Positions 27,033 to 36,721 are shown, counted from the stretch's first letter. The stretch: DNA of 64,000 bases from Hyphomonadaceae bacterium UBA5336 (GCA_002408125.1 DHQO01000032.1:22116-86115), one strand, 5' to 3'. The notes: generated from the letters alone by a model not told the origin. Numbers and translations are program-made.

Positions 27033-29177
27033 ATGGAAGACAAGCCGTCGAAGCCTGAGACGCCGGAACGCGCCAAGCCCGCCGAGACCGGCGCGAAGGC
27101 TTCAGCTGCACCCAAGCCGAAAAAGCCAGCGGCGAAAAAGCCTGTCCAGAAAAGCCATGAGACCCGCACCCAGACAGCGGCCAAGGCCGAGCCTGCCCGC
27201 CCGGCCAGACGCTCCATCGTCCGCAAGATAAAAAAGCCCACCACCTGGAAGGGCCAGGCCATCAAATATGGCCTTATCGCCCTCCTGGTCAGCCTGCTCG
27301 GCCTCGGGGGGACAGGCTGGTGGTACTACAACTCGCTTTATTCCGACATGCCCGAGCTGCCGAGCACGGCTGAGCTGTGGACCATCAAGCGCGACCCGGC
27401 TGTGGAATTCCGCGCCATGGACGGCACGCTGCTCGCCATTCGCGGACCGCGCTATGGCCGCGTCGTGCGCGTGGCCGACCTGCCCCCGCATGTGCCGCAG
27501 GCCTTCATCGCCGCCGAGGACAAGCGCTTTTACGAACATGACGGCGCCGATACGACCGCCATTGTCCGCGCGGCCTGGGTGAACTGGCGCACCGGGCGCA
27601 CGGTGTCGGGTGCCTCGACCATCACCCAGCAGCTGATCAAGAACCTTGTGCTCGACCCGCGCCAGACCATCCGCCGCAAGGCCCAGGAAGTACGGCTTGC
27701 CCGCGAGCTGGAAGAGCGCCTGTCGAAGAACGAGATCCTCGAGCTTTATCTTAACCGGGTCTATTTCGGCGCCGGCTTCTATGGCCTCGACGCGGCCAGC
27801 ACGCATTATTTCGGCAAGCCCCCGGCCGAGCTGACCCTCGGCGAAGCCGCCCTGCTCGCCGCCCTGCCACAGGCGCCAAGTCGGCTGGCTCTCACCGGCA
27901 ATCTCGATGAGGCCCGCATGCGTCAGGCCTATGTGCTTAGCGAAATGGCCGATGCCGGCTTCATCGATGTCCTGCAGGCCGATCTTGCCCGGAAGGAAGA
28001 AATCTCGCTGGTGGAGCGCGCAGCGGAAAGCCCGCAATTCGGCTATGTCCTTGATGCGGCTGTCCAGCAAATGCAGGATCTGCTGCCGGAAAATGCTCCG
28101 CCGGACCTTGTGATCACCCTGACGATTGAGCCCGAACTGCAGGCGCAGGTGCAGGAACTGGTCGCCACAACCATCGCGGAACAAGGCCCCGATCTCAGCG
28201 CCAGCCAGGCCGCCGCCATCGCCATGCGCGAGGATGGCCGGATCGTCGCCATGGTCGGCGGGGTGGACTATGCCACCTCCGAATTCAATCGCGCGACCAT
28301 GGCAAAGCGCCAGCCCGGCTCGGCCTTCAAGGCGGTGGTCTATACCGCCGCGCTGAACAATGGCGCGAGCCCTTACGATATCCGCCAGGACATCCCGCTG
28401 GAAATCGGCAACTGGGAGCCGCGGAATTATACCGGCCATTATCTCGGCCCCGTCACCCTGTCGGAGGCCTTCGCCGAATCCCTGAACACTGTCGCGGCAC
28501 AGCTGACCCAGGAAGTCGGCGAGGAAACCGTGGTGGAAACCGCGCGCCGGCTCGGTATCGAGAGCGATCTCGACCCGGTCCCCTCCCTCGCCCTCGGCAC
28601 ATCGGAAGTCACACTGGAAGAGCTGACCCGCGCCTATGGCACTTTCATGAAGGACGGCCTGCGGCTGGCCCCCTTCCTGATCGCCAAGATCGAGGATACG
28701 CGCGGCAATGTGCAGTATGAGCGCACAGAACCGTCTGCCCGGCGGGTGATCCGCGAGGATGTCTCGCGCAACATGACGGCGATGATGGTGCGCACGGTGG
28801 AAAACGGCACAGGCGGCGCGGCGCGCGTGGATGGCTGGCGCGTGGCCGGCAAGACCGGCACCAGCCAGGACTGGCGCGATGCCTGGTTCGTCGGCTACAC
28901 GCGCTCGGCGGTGGTCGGGGTCTGGGTCGGCAATGACAATGACAGCGCCATGCGCCGGGTCTCAGGCGGCGGGCTGCCAGCGCAGATCTTCTCGGGCATC
29001 ATGACGGCGGCCATGGAGGGCCAGGAGGCCGGCGGCCTGCGCGGGGCGGAACGCTATGTCGCCATGTCACCAGCCGCCGAACAGCGCGTGACCTATTACC
29101 GCTCGCTCGCGGGCGCCTTTTCCAGCGTAGCCGGACGCAACGTCGCCACGCTCCAGGCCGCAGGCATGCGCCAGTAG
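27033..29177 (+). CDS. Class A penicillin-binding protein (PBP1)
   Basis: This 714-residue bifunctional peptidoglycan synthase has a Lys/Ala/Pro-rich cytoplasmic N-terminus of about 75 residues, a single membrane anchor (about 85-105) and a GT51 glycosyltransferase domain with catalytic Glu162 in AAEDKRFYEHDG and the GASTITQQL motif. The transpeptidase domain has SxxK at Ser430 (GSAFKAVVY), SxN (ESLNT) and KTGT at Lys607. All key residues are present. The basic N-terminal tail may mediate contacts with divisome or elongasome parts. Gene names within PBP1a/1b/1c cannot be fixed from the sequence. Confidence 0.94.
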   Translation: MEDKPSKPETPERAKPAETGAKASAAPKPKKPAAKKPVQKSHETRTQTAAKAEPARPARRSIVRKIKKPTTWKGQAIKYGLIALLVSLLGLGGTGWWYYNSLYSDMPELPSTAELWTIKRDPAVEFRAMDGTLLAIRGPRYGRVVRVADLPPHVPQAFIAAEDKRFYEHDGADTTAIVRAAWVNWRTGRTVSGASTITQQLIKNLVLDPRQTIRRKAQEVRLARELEERLSKNEILELYLNRVYFGAGFYGLDAASTHYFGKPPAELTLGEAALLAALPQAPSRLALTGNLDEARMRQAYVLSEMADAGFIDVLQADLARKEEISLVERAAESPQFGYVLDAAVQQMQDLLPENAPPDLVITLTIEPELQAQVQELVATTIAEQGPDLSASQAAAIAMREDGRIVAMVGGVDYATSEFNRATMAKRQPGSAFKAVVYTAALNNGASPYDIRQDIPLEIGNWEPRNYTGHYLGPVTLSEAFAESLNTVAAQLTQEVGEETVVETARRLGIESDLDPVPSLALGTSEVTLEELTRAYGTFMKDGLRLAPFLIAKIEDTRGNVQYERTEPSARRVIREDVSRNMTAMMVRTVENGTGGAARVDGWRVAGKTGTSQDWRDAWFVGYTRSAVVGVWVGNDNDSAMRRVSGGGLPAQIFSGIMTAAMEGQEAGGLRGAERYVAMSPAAEQRVTYYRSLAGAFSSVAGRNVATLQAAGMRQ

Positions 29178-29180
29178 GAC

Positions 29181-30083
29181 CTAGAGCATCCGCACGCCGG
29201 TTTCAGCCTCCGGGTCGATCTCGAATTGCGGTGCCGGGTTCGGCGCGCCGGCCGGGCGGTGCACCAGTTTCAGCATGCGCGACAGGCCGGCCTTGGCGAG
29301 GGTGCCCGCATCAAGCCCGCTGGGCTGGCGCGGGTTCCAGCCGGCCTTGCGCCGCAGGACGCCATTGGCATGGATCGCATTGGCCTGGATCAATGCCGGC
29401 AGGGTCATGAATTCACATGACAGCGAGACATTCATCATATTGCCGTTCTGCACTCGGTGCGGCGCGGTCTGCGGCCAAGTGATCGCCATGCCGGGTTCCA
29501 GGTCGACGATCTCGGCATGCGCGTCGAAGCTCTTGCTGTAGGGCAGGTCTTCCTCGGTTTCGCGCAGGGCGATCGCCTCGATATGCTCGGTTTCGGCAAA
29601 AGGCGCACCGGTGGGATAGAGCCAGACCCGCTTCTTGCCGCGGATCTGCACCAGCACAACCAACGGGATATCCAGGTGGTATTGCACATTCACGTTCGGC
29701 GAGGAAATCAGGACACCGAGATCGGGTTTCAGGATGTGCCGGCCTGAAGCAGCCGACAGCTGCACGAAAAGATCGTCGCAGATCTCGCCATAGTCCGGCA
29801 GGTGGCGGGAGGCATCGCGCAGATTGAGCCAGATATCGCCGCGCTTGACGGCTTCCAGGAGATCCCTGCCGCTGATGCCATCGGCGCGACCATGAGCCGG
29901 CTGGACACGGCCTTCGGACTGGCGCGGGAAACAATAAATGCCCATATGCTCGCGCGGGAAGCGGTCCAGCAGGTCGGCCAGACCGTCATCCTCGAACCGA
30001 GGATCGGCATGCAGAGTATGGCTTGCCTCAATCAGAGACTTGCCAAATGTCTCGCGTGTCTGCGATGGCCAGTGGAATTGCAT
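29181..30083 (-). CDS. Cupin/JmjC-like protein, possible 2-oxoglutarate-Fe(II) oxygenase
   Basis: This protein of 300 residues has a double-stranded beta-helix pattern. The segment NVQYHLDIPLVVLVQIRGKK supplies an H-x-D pair, and APHRVQNGNMMNVSLSCEF supplies a later His, the spacing expected of a facial metal triad. Similar proteins are sometimes annotated as cupin-like or transcription regulators. No DNA-binding domain is visible. It is convergent with the PBP gene (3-bp gap) and divergent from the ABC-F gene. Substrate and activity are unknown; peptidyl hydroxylation is one possibility from the fold only. Confidence 0.65.
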   Translation of the reverse strand: MQFHWPSQTRETFGKSLIEASHTLHADPRFEDDGLADLLDRFPREHMGIYCFPRQSEGRVQPAHGRADGISGRDLLEAVKRGDIWLNLRDASRHLPDYGEICDDLFVQLSAASGRHILKPDLGVLISSPNVNVQYHLDIPLVVLVQIRGKKRVWLYPTGAPFAETEHIEAIALRETEEDLPYSKSFDAHAEIVDLEPGMAITWPQTAPHRVQNGNMMNVSLSCEFMTLPALIQANAIHANGVLRRKAGWNPRQPSGLDAGTLAKAGLSRMLKLVHRPAGAPNPAPQFEIDPEAETGVRML

Positions 30084-30090
30084 GTCTCAC

Positions 30091-30107
30091 CTCGTGTCAC
30101 ACGCGAG
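30091..30107. promoter_or_regulatory. Short dyad in divergent promoter region
   Basis: CTCGTGT and ACGCGAG form a 7-bp dyad (one G-T pair) around a CAC centre. It lies 8 bp upstream of the JmjC-like gene's start codon and 64 bp before the ABC-F gene, so it could be an operator for either. The evidence is the symmetry and position only. Confidence 0.25.
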
Positions 30108-30170
30108 TAGACTAGCAAGCTTCGCGCCAACCAGTTGAACTCACGACCCGGAACCCGAAATACCCGACCC

Positions 30171-32000
30171 ATGGCCCGTCCTCCGCTTCTTACCCTTACC
30201 GATGTCCAGCTCACCTTTGGCGGACGCCCGCTGTTTTCCGGCGTGGAGTTCCCCCTGTCGAAGGGCGAGCGCTGCGCGCTGGTCGGGCGCAATGGCGCGG
30301 GCAAGTCGACCCTGATGAAGCTGGTCGCCGGTGTCATCGAGCCCGATGCTGGCGAGGTCTGGATCCAGCCTGGTAGCGTGGCGGCCTTCGTCGCCCAGGA
30401 GCCGGATTTCTCGCCCTATGCCACGCTGGCCGACTTTGCTGCCGACGGGCTGGAGGATCGCTACCGTGCCGAGGCGGAGCTGACGGAGATGGGCCTCGAC
30501 CCCGAGGCAGATCCCGCTCGCCTGTCCGGCGGCCAGCTGCGACGGGCTGCCATCGCCCGGGGCTTTGCCCGCGATCCGGACATCCTGCTCATGGACGAGC
30601 CGACCAACCATCTCGACATCGCCACCATCCAGCAGCTGGAAGCGCGCCTGACCGGTTTCAGCGGCGCTGCGCTGATCGTCTCCCACGACCGCGCCTTCTT
30701 GGAAAATGTCTCGACCAACACGCTGTGGCTGCGCCAGGGCAAGGTGCTGAAGAGCCCGGAAGGTTATGGCGCCTTCGAGGCATGGGCCGAGGGCATCGAG
30801 GCTGAAGAGGAAAAGGCGCTGGCGCGCATGCAGACCCAGCTCAAGGATGAGCATCGCTGGCTCGCGCGCGGTGTCACCGGCCGGCGGCGGCGCAACCAGG
30901 GGCGCCTGACCAAGCTGAAGGAGATGCGCGCGCAGGCCGCGCAGATGCGCTCTGCACTTGGCGAGGCCCGGGCCGGCGCGGACCTCTCGGCCGACAGCGG
31001 CGATGCTATGAGCCGCAAGGTGATCGAGACGCGCGGCCTGACCAAGAGCTTCACCCGCCCCGATGGCGAGGTCCTGACCATTGTGAAGGATCTCGACCTG
31101 AAGATCCTGCGCGGCGACCGGATCGGTTTTGTCGGCCCCAATGGCGTCGGCAAGACGACGCTGCTCAAACTCCTGCTCGGCGAGATTGAACCCGACGAGG
31201 GCAGCGTGAAGCTCTCCAAGGCGGTCAAGGTCACCTATCTCGACCAGGCGCGCGACAGCCTGCGCGCGAAGGACACACTGTGGGAGACCCTCACGCCGAG
31301 CGGCGGGGATCATATCATGGTGCAGGGCAAGTCCCGCCATGTCGCCGGCTATGCCAAGGACTTCCTGTTCATGCCCGAACAGCTGCGCCAGCCGGTCGGC
31401 GCGCTGTCTGGCGGGGAGCGCAACCGGCTCACGCTGGCGGTCTCCCTCGCCCAGCCCTGCGATGTGCTGGTGCTGGACGAGCCGACAAACGATCTCGACA
31501 TGCAGACGCTCGACCTGCTTGAGGACATGCTCGCCAATTATGAAGGCACGCTGATGCTGGTCTCCCACGACCGCGCCTTTCTCGATGGTACGGTAACCTC
31601 CTGCCTGGTGCCGACAGAACGGGGGCAATGGCTGCATGTGCCGGGCGGGTGGAGCGATGCGGTCTCGCAGGTGCCGAGCCTCGGCGCGGCGCGCGCGCTG
31701 AAGAAATCGAAATCGCCTTCGAAGCCACAGGGCAAACCTGCCACGCCGGCTCCGAAAACGCAGACCAAGCTCTCCTTCAAGGATGAACATCGCCTGAAGG
31801 AAATCGAGGCGGGCCTGCCCCGGCTGGCCAGCGAGATCGAACGGCTCGAAACCGAACTTGCCGATGCCGGACTGTTCGAAAAGGACCCGCATGGTTTCCA
31901 GAAACGCGCCGACAAGCTTGCCGCTCTGAAGGCCGAACAGGCCCAAATGGAAGAAGATTGGCTGGAGATCGAGGAAAAGCGCGAAGCCCTGCAGGGCTAA
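30171..32000 (+). CDS. ABC-F family ATPase (Uup-like)
   Basis: This soluble protein of 609 residues has two ABC nucleotide-binding domains: Walker A GRNGAGKS and signature LSGGQ in the first half, and GPNGVGKT and LSGGE in the second, each with a LLMDEPTNHLD or LVLDEPTNDLD Walker B. A charged linker joins them, and a C-terminal coiled coil (about 545-609) matches the Uup subfamily, which acts on ribosomes or branched DNA. There is no membrane segment, so it is not a transporter. The ATG at 30171 is preferred to a TTG 36 bp upstream. Confidence 0.92.
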   Translation: MARPPLLTLTDVQLTFGGRPLFSGVEFPLSKGERCALVGRNGAGKSTLMKLVAGVIEPDAGEVWIQPGSVAAFVAQEPDFSPYATLADFAADGLEDRYRAEAELTEMGLDPEADPARLSGGQLRRAAIARGFARDPDILLMDEPTNHLDIATIQQLEARLTGFSGAALIVSHDRAFLENVSTNTLWLRQGKVLKSPEGYGAFEAWAEGIEAEEEKALARMQTQLKDEHRWLARGVTGRRRRNQGRLTKLKEMRAQAAQMRSALGEARAGADLSADSGDAMSRKVIETRGLTKSFTRPDGEVLTIVKDLDLKILRGDRIGFVGPNGVGKTTLLKLLLGEIEPDEGSVKLSKAVKVTYLDQARDSLRAKDTLWETLTPSGGDHIMVQGKSRHVAGYAKDFLFMPEQLRQPVGALSGGERNRLTLAVSLAQPCDVLVLDEPTNDLDMQTLDLLEDMLANYEGTLMLVSHDRAFLDGTVTSCLVPTERGQWLHVPGGWSDAVSQVPSLGAARALKKSKSPSKPQGKPATPAPKTQTKLSFKDEHRLKEIEAGLPRLASEIERLETELADAGLFEKDPHGFQKRADKLAALKAEQAQMEEDWLEIEEKREALQG

Positions 32001-32067
32001 GGCTGCGCTGAAAATCTCGCAATCTGCGTCAATCAGACCTTAATCCCGCCGGGCGAGGATTTCGACT

Positions 32068-32634
32068 ATGAAACGGATCTCTGCCCTCGCTCTGGCTGGT
32101 TTCGCACTGGCCCTTCCCGCCGCCGCCGATCAGATGAGCGCTGAGCTCGACACCTATCGTTTCGGCGCCACCTTTGTCCGCCAAGCTGCCGAGGACGCCG
32201 CCGCCTGCGCCGCTCTTTGTGCCGCTTCAAACCAATGCATGGCCTGGAGCCAGTACTCGCCGGAGGATGCCCATGGCGCGGCCTGTGAGCTGAAATCAGC
32301 CCCGGGCCGGCCGGAATTCCGGCCGGGCTATATGTCAGGGCTGTCCGGCGTCCACGAGATTGCACCCGCGTCAGCCGCGCCCGCCGGCGAGACCGCCACG
32401 GACACCTCCGCTGTTTTCGGCGCCTACCAGCCGGTCAGCGCCGGCATGGAAATCTCCGAACTGGCGGGCGGCGCGAATGACACCGCCACCGCGGGCACGG
32501 CATGGGTGCCGGCTTCCAGCACCCAGACCGGAGAGCCTGTCTCCTTCGCGCCGCGCCAGGTTTCCGGCGTACGACTTGGCCGGACGGTAGCGACCGCCGG
32601 CGAGGACGAAGACAGCGCCCGCGCCGGCTTCTGA
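32068..32634 (+). CDS. Exported PAN/Apple-domain protein
   Basis: This 188-residue protein has a signal peptide (MKRISALALAGFALALPAAAD) and then a PAN/Apple-like domain with the typical cysteine pattern: CAALC, then NQCMAWSQYSP, then ACELKS. The PAN fold binds protein or carbohydrate. The C-terminal half is Ala/Thr/Gly-rich, low in structure, and may be a linker. The partner is unknown. Its stop codon abuts that of the convergent MscS gene. Confidence 0.78.
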   Translation: MKRISALALAGFALALPAAADQMSAELDTYRFGATFVRQAAEDAAACAALCAASNQCMAWSQYSPEDAHGAACELKSAPGRPEFRPGYMSGLSGVHEIAPASAAPAGETATDTSAVFGAYQPVSAGMEISELAGGANDTATAGTAWVPASSTQTGEPVSFAPRQVSGVRLGRTVATAGEDEDSARAGF

Positions 32635-33903
32635 TCAGCCGTCGTCGTCGGCCTCGCCGATGCCGCGCGTGCGTTCCAGTTCGGCCATCTCGCGCTGGGT
32701 GCGCTCGACGGTTTCGCTGCGCGCCGGGGGCGCCATGATTTCCGGCGGATCCTGCTGCTGCATGTAGATGGTGCGCGAGGGGAAGGCAAAGCCGGTTCCG
32801 CCCTTCTCGATAATATCCATGATGGCCACGGCCAGCTCTTCCTTGATCTTCAGCCATTCCCCCCAGTTCTTGGTGTAGGTGAAGGTGTAGATCATGAAGT
32901 CGATCGAGCTGGCATTGAAGCTGTCAATGCGCACGAACAGGGCCGCTTCGGGCGGTTTGGCGAAGCGGTCATCGGTCCATAGCCAGGCCTCGATCTCGTC
33001 GCGGATATATTTCAGCTGGTCCACCGTTGTGCGGTATTCCACACCAACCACCCATTTGATCCGGCGATGGGTCATGCGCGAAAAGTTCTTCACCGGATTG
33101 TCCGACAGGAGGCTATTGGGCACATAGACCGGCGACTTGTCGAACTGGCGGATGAGCGTCGAGCGGAAATTGATCTTCTCCACAGTGCCCTCGACCACAC
33201 CATCGGCAGCAATCCACTCGCCCGGCACGAAGCGCTTTTCTGTCAGGATCAGGATGCCGGAGATGAGGTTCTTGAAGAGGTCCTGCGCGCCGAGGCCGAC
33301 GGCGATGCCGAAAATGCCGAGACCGGCAATGATCGGGCCGATGGCAATGCCCCAGATCTCCGCCACGGCGGCAAAACCGAGGATCAGCAGCGCGATCTGC
33401 AGCGCCTTGAGCATCCAGTCCACAATCGCCGGCGAGAGCGTGTCGCGCAGGCTGGTGAAGACGAACTCGAAGGCGTTCACCGCGCGCGACAGCGTCCAGA
33501 ACACCGCCAGCGCCACCACCGACTGCACCACCCGGTTGGCGATATCCTCGGTGTCCGGCCCGATATCGATCACCTGAAGGGCGAAATAGAAGCCGATGAT
33601 CACCGGTACGATCTTCAGCGGCGTGGCAATGGCCTTGACCAGCGCGTCGTCGAAATTGGTCTTGGTGCCGGCTGCCGCGCGGGTGATGGCGCGTACCACC
33701 GTGCGCGCAAAGATGCCGCGAATGATCAGAGCGATGAACAGGATGCCGACCGCCATGATGATTTCACCATAGGTCAGGCCCAGCGCGCCCTCGTTCCAGA
33801 TGTCGAGCATGTAGAGATAGGCGTCGGTCGCCCATTGCGGCAGGTTATCCTCGATCCAGCCCGGTACGGCTGGTGTCGGGGTTGCGACACTCGTGATGAT
33901 CAT
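32635..33903 (-). CDS. MscS-family mechanosensitive ion channel
   Basis: This 422-residue membrane protein has several N-terminal helices and the MscS core: a glycine/alanine-rich pore helix (IIAGLGIFGIAVGLGAQDLFKNLISGIL), then the beta domain starting ERFVPGEWIAADGVVEGTVEKINFRST, then an alpha/beta vestibule. It would open under membrane tension to release solutes. It ends with an acidic tail. It is longer than E. coli MscS (286 residues) because of extra N-terminal helices. The neighbours, RF3 and the PAN protein, give no functional hint. Confidence 0.92.
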   Translation of the reverse strand: MIITSVATPTPAVPGWIEDNLPQWATDAYLYMLDIWNEGALGLTYGEIIMAVGILFIALIIRGIFARTVVRAITRAAAGTKTNFDDALVKAIATPLKIVPVIIGFYFALQVIDIGPDTEDIANRVVQSVVALAVFWTLSRAVNAFEFVFTSLRDTLSPAIVDWMLKALQIALLILGFAAVAEIWGIAIGPIIAGLGIFGIAVGLGAQDLFKNLISGILILTEKRFVPGEWIAADGVVEGTVEKINFRSTLIRQFDKSPVYVPNSLLSDNPVKNFSRMTHRRIKWVVGVEYRTTVDQLKYIRDEIEAWLWTDDRFAKPPEAALFVRIDSFNASSIDFMIYTFTYTKNWGEWLKIKEELAVAIMDIIEKGGTGFAFPSRTIYMQQQDPPEIMAPPARSETVERTQREMAELERTRGIGEADDDG

Positions 33904-33941
33904 ATTGTCCCCTCTCTCGTGTCAGTTTCGCACGGCGCGGC

Positions 33942-35534
33942 CTATACCGACCGCTCCTTCGTGGCAGAAAAGCGGATGTCCGGGTTCTTTTCCTGGGCAT
34001 AGCCGACATCCCAGGCATTCTTGGCGAGATAGACCGGCGCGCCGTCGAGGTCTGTCCCGGTGGCGGACTTGTTCTTGTCGAGGAAGGCTTCCAGCACTTT
34101 CGGATCGTCGCAGGAGATCCAGCGCGCCACATTGTAGGGCGCGGCCTCGAAGGCAACCTCCAGATTGTATTCGGCCGCCACGCGCTCGATCATCACCTCG
34201 ATCTGCAGCTGGCCGACCGCGCCGACGATCATGTCCGAGCCGATGGCCGGGCGGAAAAGCTGGGTGACGCCCTCCTCGGCAAGGCTTTCGAGCGCCTTGC
34301 GCAGATGCTTCTGCTTCATCGGGTCCTTGATCCGCGCCCGGCGCAGGATTTCCGGGGCGAAGTTCGGGATGCCGGCAAACTGCACCTTGCCCGAGGCCGA
34401 CAGGCTGTCGCCCACACGCAGCGCGCCATGGTTGGGCACACCGATGACATCGCCGGCATAGGCGGTCTCGGTGATCTCGCGGTCCTGGGCCAGAAACATC
34501 AGAGGATTGTGCACATTGAGCAGCTTGCCGCCGGTGGTCTTCAGCTTCATGCCGCGCTTGAACTCGCCGGAGGAGAGCCGCAGGAAGGCGATCCGGTCGC
34601 GATGGTTCGGGTCCATGTTCGCCTGGATCTTGAAGACGAAGCCGGAGACCTCCGGATTGTCGGATTCGATCACTGTCGGCGCGCCGCTCACCTCGGCCTT
34701 TTGCGGGCGCGGCGGCGGGGCGAACTCCGCCAGCGCAGAGAGCAATTCCGCCATGCCGAAATGGCGCAGGGCCGAGCCGAAGATGATCGGCGTCATGTGG
34801 CCTTCGCGATAGGCCTGAAGGTCGAACTCCGGCAGCGCCTCGCGCGCCAGTTCCATGCCCTCGGCCAGTTCATCCTGGACCATTTCGTCCATCGCCTCGG
34901 CAACGGAATTGGCGCCCCACTTTATGCGTTTTGCCGGTCCGGGCTCAGCCTCTCCGCCTTTCTTGAAGACGAGAAAATCATCGCTGCGCAGGTCCATCAT
35001 GCCCGAGAAGCGCTGGCCGGACGCCGCCGGCCAGTAAAGCGGCGCGGTGTCGAGCTGTAGCTTGTCGGCGATCTCATCGAGCAGCGCGAACGGGTCCTGC
35101 GCCTCGCGGTCCATCTTGTTGACGAAGGTCATGATCGGGATGTCGCGCATCCGGCAGACCTCGAACAGTTTCAGGGTCTGCGGCTCGATGCCCTTGGCCG
35201 CATCGAGCACCATGATAGCGGAATCGGCGGCCGTCAGCGTGCGGTAGGTATCCTCGGAGAAATCCTCGTGGCCCGGCGTGTCGAGCAGGTTGAAGACCAG
35301 TCCGTCATGCTCGAAGGTCATCACCGAGGAGGCGACCGAGATGCCCCGGTCGCGCTCGATCTTCATCCAGTCAGATTGCGTGCGCCGACGCTCGCCGCGC
35401 GCGGCGACCTGCCCGGCAAGCCGGATCGCACCGCCGGCCAGCAACAGGGCTTCGGTCAGCGTGGTCTTGCCGGCGTCGGGGTGCGAGATGATCGCGAAGG
35501 TGCGGCGGCGATGAGCTTCTTCGGTCAGCGACAT
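33942..35534 (-). CDS. prfC: Peptide chain release factor 3
   Basis: This 530-residue translational GTPase recycles RF1/RF2 after termination. G-domain motifs: SHPDAGKTTLTEALLL (G1, near residue 17), a DTPGHEDF G3 motif, and FVNKMDREAQDP (G4). The length and the RF3-type C-terminal domains (FRPAIGSDMIVGAVGQLQIEV) fit the family. It is followed on the minus strand by the MscS gene after 38 bp and preceded by the PstS-like gene. Confidence 0.96.
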   Translation of the reverse strand: MSLTEEAHRRRTFAIISHPDAGKTTLTEALLLAGGAIRLAGQVAARGERRRTQSDWMKIERDRGISVASSVMTFEHDGLVFNLLDTPGHEDFSEDTYRTLTAADSAIMVLDAAKGIEPQTLKLFEVCRMRDIPIMTFVNKMDREAQDPFALLDEIADKLQLDTAPLYWPAASGQRFSGMMDLRSDDFLVFKKGGEAEPGPAKRIKWGANSVAEAMDEMVQDELAEGMELAREALPEFDLQAYREGHMTPIIFGSALRHFGMAELLSALAEFAPPPRPQKAEVSGAPTVIESDNPEVSGFVFKIQANMDPNHRDRIAFLRLSSGEFKRGMKLKTTGGKLLNVHNPLMFLAQDREITETAYAGDVIGVPNHGALRVGDSLSASGKVQFAGIPNFAPEILRRARIKDPMKQKHLRKALESLAEEGVTQLFRPAIGSDMIVGAVGQLQIEVMIERVAAEYNLEVAFEAAPYNVARWISCDDPKVLEAFLDKNKSATGTDLDGAPVYLAKNAWDVGYAQEKNPDIRFSATKERSV

Positions 35535-35567
35535 GGGCGCCGTCCTAGGCGGTTTGCGGGCGCGGCG

Positions 35568-36656
35568 CTAGCCCTCTGTTTCCATCAGCGTCAGTGCCAG
35601 GGCATGGGCGCGCACCCGGTCGCGCTCGTCGGCCGGCAGCGGGATCAGCCCCTTCTCGGCGAGATAGCCTTCCGGCCCCCAGGCATCCTCGCGGGTGAAG
35701 GCGTCGATATACTCCGTCAGGCCCGGCACCAGCGGCACATTCTGGGCCTTCACATAGAAATACATCGAGCGGGAAATCTTGTACTCGCCGGTGGCGATGT
35801 TCTGGAAGGTCGGTTCGATGCCGTTCACACGCGCCGACTTGATGCGGTCGTGATTCTGCTCGGCGGAGGAAAAGCCCAGCACGCCGACCACATTGGGGTT
35901 CTTGGTCAGGGTCTGGATCAGCGCGGTGTCATTCTCCCCGGCATCGATCCAGGCATCGTCGGTGCGGATGGTGGTCGCGCGCCGGTCCCAGGCCTCGGGA
36001 TCGGAGGCCTTCAGCGCGACCATTTCCGGCACCTCGTCCGCGCCCAGCTCCAGGGCGATCTCGACAAAGGCATCGCGCGTACCCGAGGTCGGCGGCGGGC
36101 CATAGACATAGATCGGGATGCCCGGCAGGTGCGCGGCGACGTCCGCCCAGGTCCGGTTCGGGTTGGCGATCCAGCCGCCATTGCCGTCAGGCAACTCCAC
36201 GGCCAGCGCGCGGAAGATCTCTTCCTTGCTAAGATCGAAATCCGGCCCGTCCTTGCCCGAGGCGAGGACGATACCGTCAAAGCCGATCTTCACTTCCACC
36301 AGTTCGGTCACGCCGGTCGAAGCGCACAGTTCTATCTCTGACGGTTTGATCCGCCGGGAGGCGTTGGAGATGGAGGGCTGCTCCGGCCCGACGCCGTGGC
36401 AGAAGGCCTTGAACCCGCCGCCCGTGCCGGTGGTCTCGACAATCGGCGTGGCAAAGCGCGTGGAGGCGCCGAACTGTTCAGCCACGGTGGTGGAAAACGG
36501 CGCCACGGTGGACGAGCCGACAATGCGGATCCGGTCGGCCTGGCCGAGCGGCGGCGGCGGGGGAACCGGCTCGCCGTCGAAGGCTTGCAGATTGCCGTCC
36601 CCGCAGGCGGCAACTGCCAGAAAGCCGAGCGATGACAGCAGGGTTTTCAGCCGCAT
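35568..36656 (-). CDS. PstS-like phosphate-binding lipoprotein
   Basis: This protein of about 362 residues has a lipoprotein signal ending AVAACG (Cys18, approximate), a Pro-rich spacer, and a periplasmic-binding-protein fold beginning IRIVGSSTVAPFS, the phosphate-contact motif of PstS. The later TSGTRDAF block is the second ligand loop. It would bind phosphate for an ABC importer, but no pstCAB genes are in the window, so a separate scavenging or sensing role is possible. The ATG at 36656 has AGAGG upstream and begins the signal; longer frames run through the promoter. A Pho-box candidate lies 48-65 bp upstream. Confidence 0.88.
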   Translation of the reverse strand: MRLKTLLSSLGFLAVAACGDGNLQAFDGEPVPPPPPLGQADRIRIVGSSTVAPFSTTVAEQFGASTRFATPIVETTGTGGGFKAFCHGVGPEQPSISNASRRIKPSEIELCASTGVTELVEVKIGFDGIVLASGKDGPDFDLSKEEIFRALAVELPDGNGGWIANPNRTWADVAAHLPGIPIYVYGPPPTSGTRDAFVEIALELGADEVPEMVALKASDPEAWDRRATTIRTDDAWIDAGENDTALIQTLTKNPNVVGVLGFSSAEQNHDRIKSARVNGIEPTFQNIATGEYKISRSMYFYVKAQNVPLVPGLTEYIDAFTREDAWGPEGYLAEKGLIPLPADERDRVRAHALALTLMETEG

Positions 36657-36703
36657 GGTAACCTCTTCTGACGGGGAGTTTCGCCCTCGACTACCTGCCG
36701 AAT

Positions 36704-36721
36704 ATGACAGCCGCAAGACAA
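36704..36721 (-). promoter_or_regulatory. Candidate Pho box (PhoB site) upstream of the pstS-like gene
   Basis: On the minus strand TTGTCTT-GCGG-CTGTCAT has two 7-bp direct repeats in 11-bp register and matches 12 of 14 repeat positions of the known consensus CTGTCAT-N4-CTGTCAT. It lies 48-65 bp before the ATG of the PstS-like gene, the position expected of a PhoB-dependent promoter. Confidence 0.6.
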
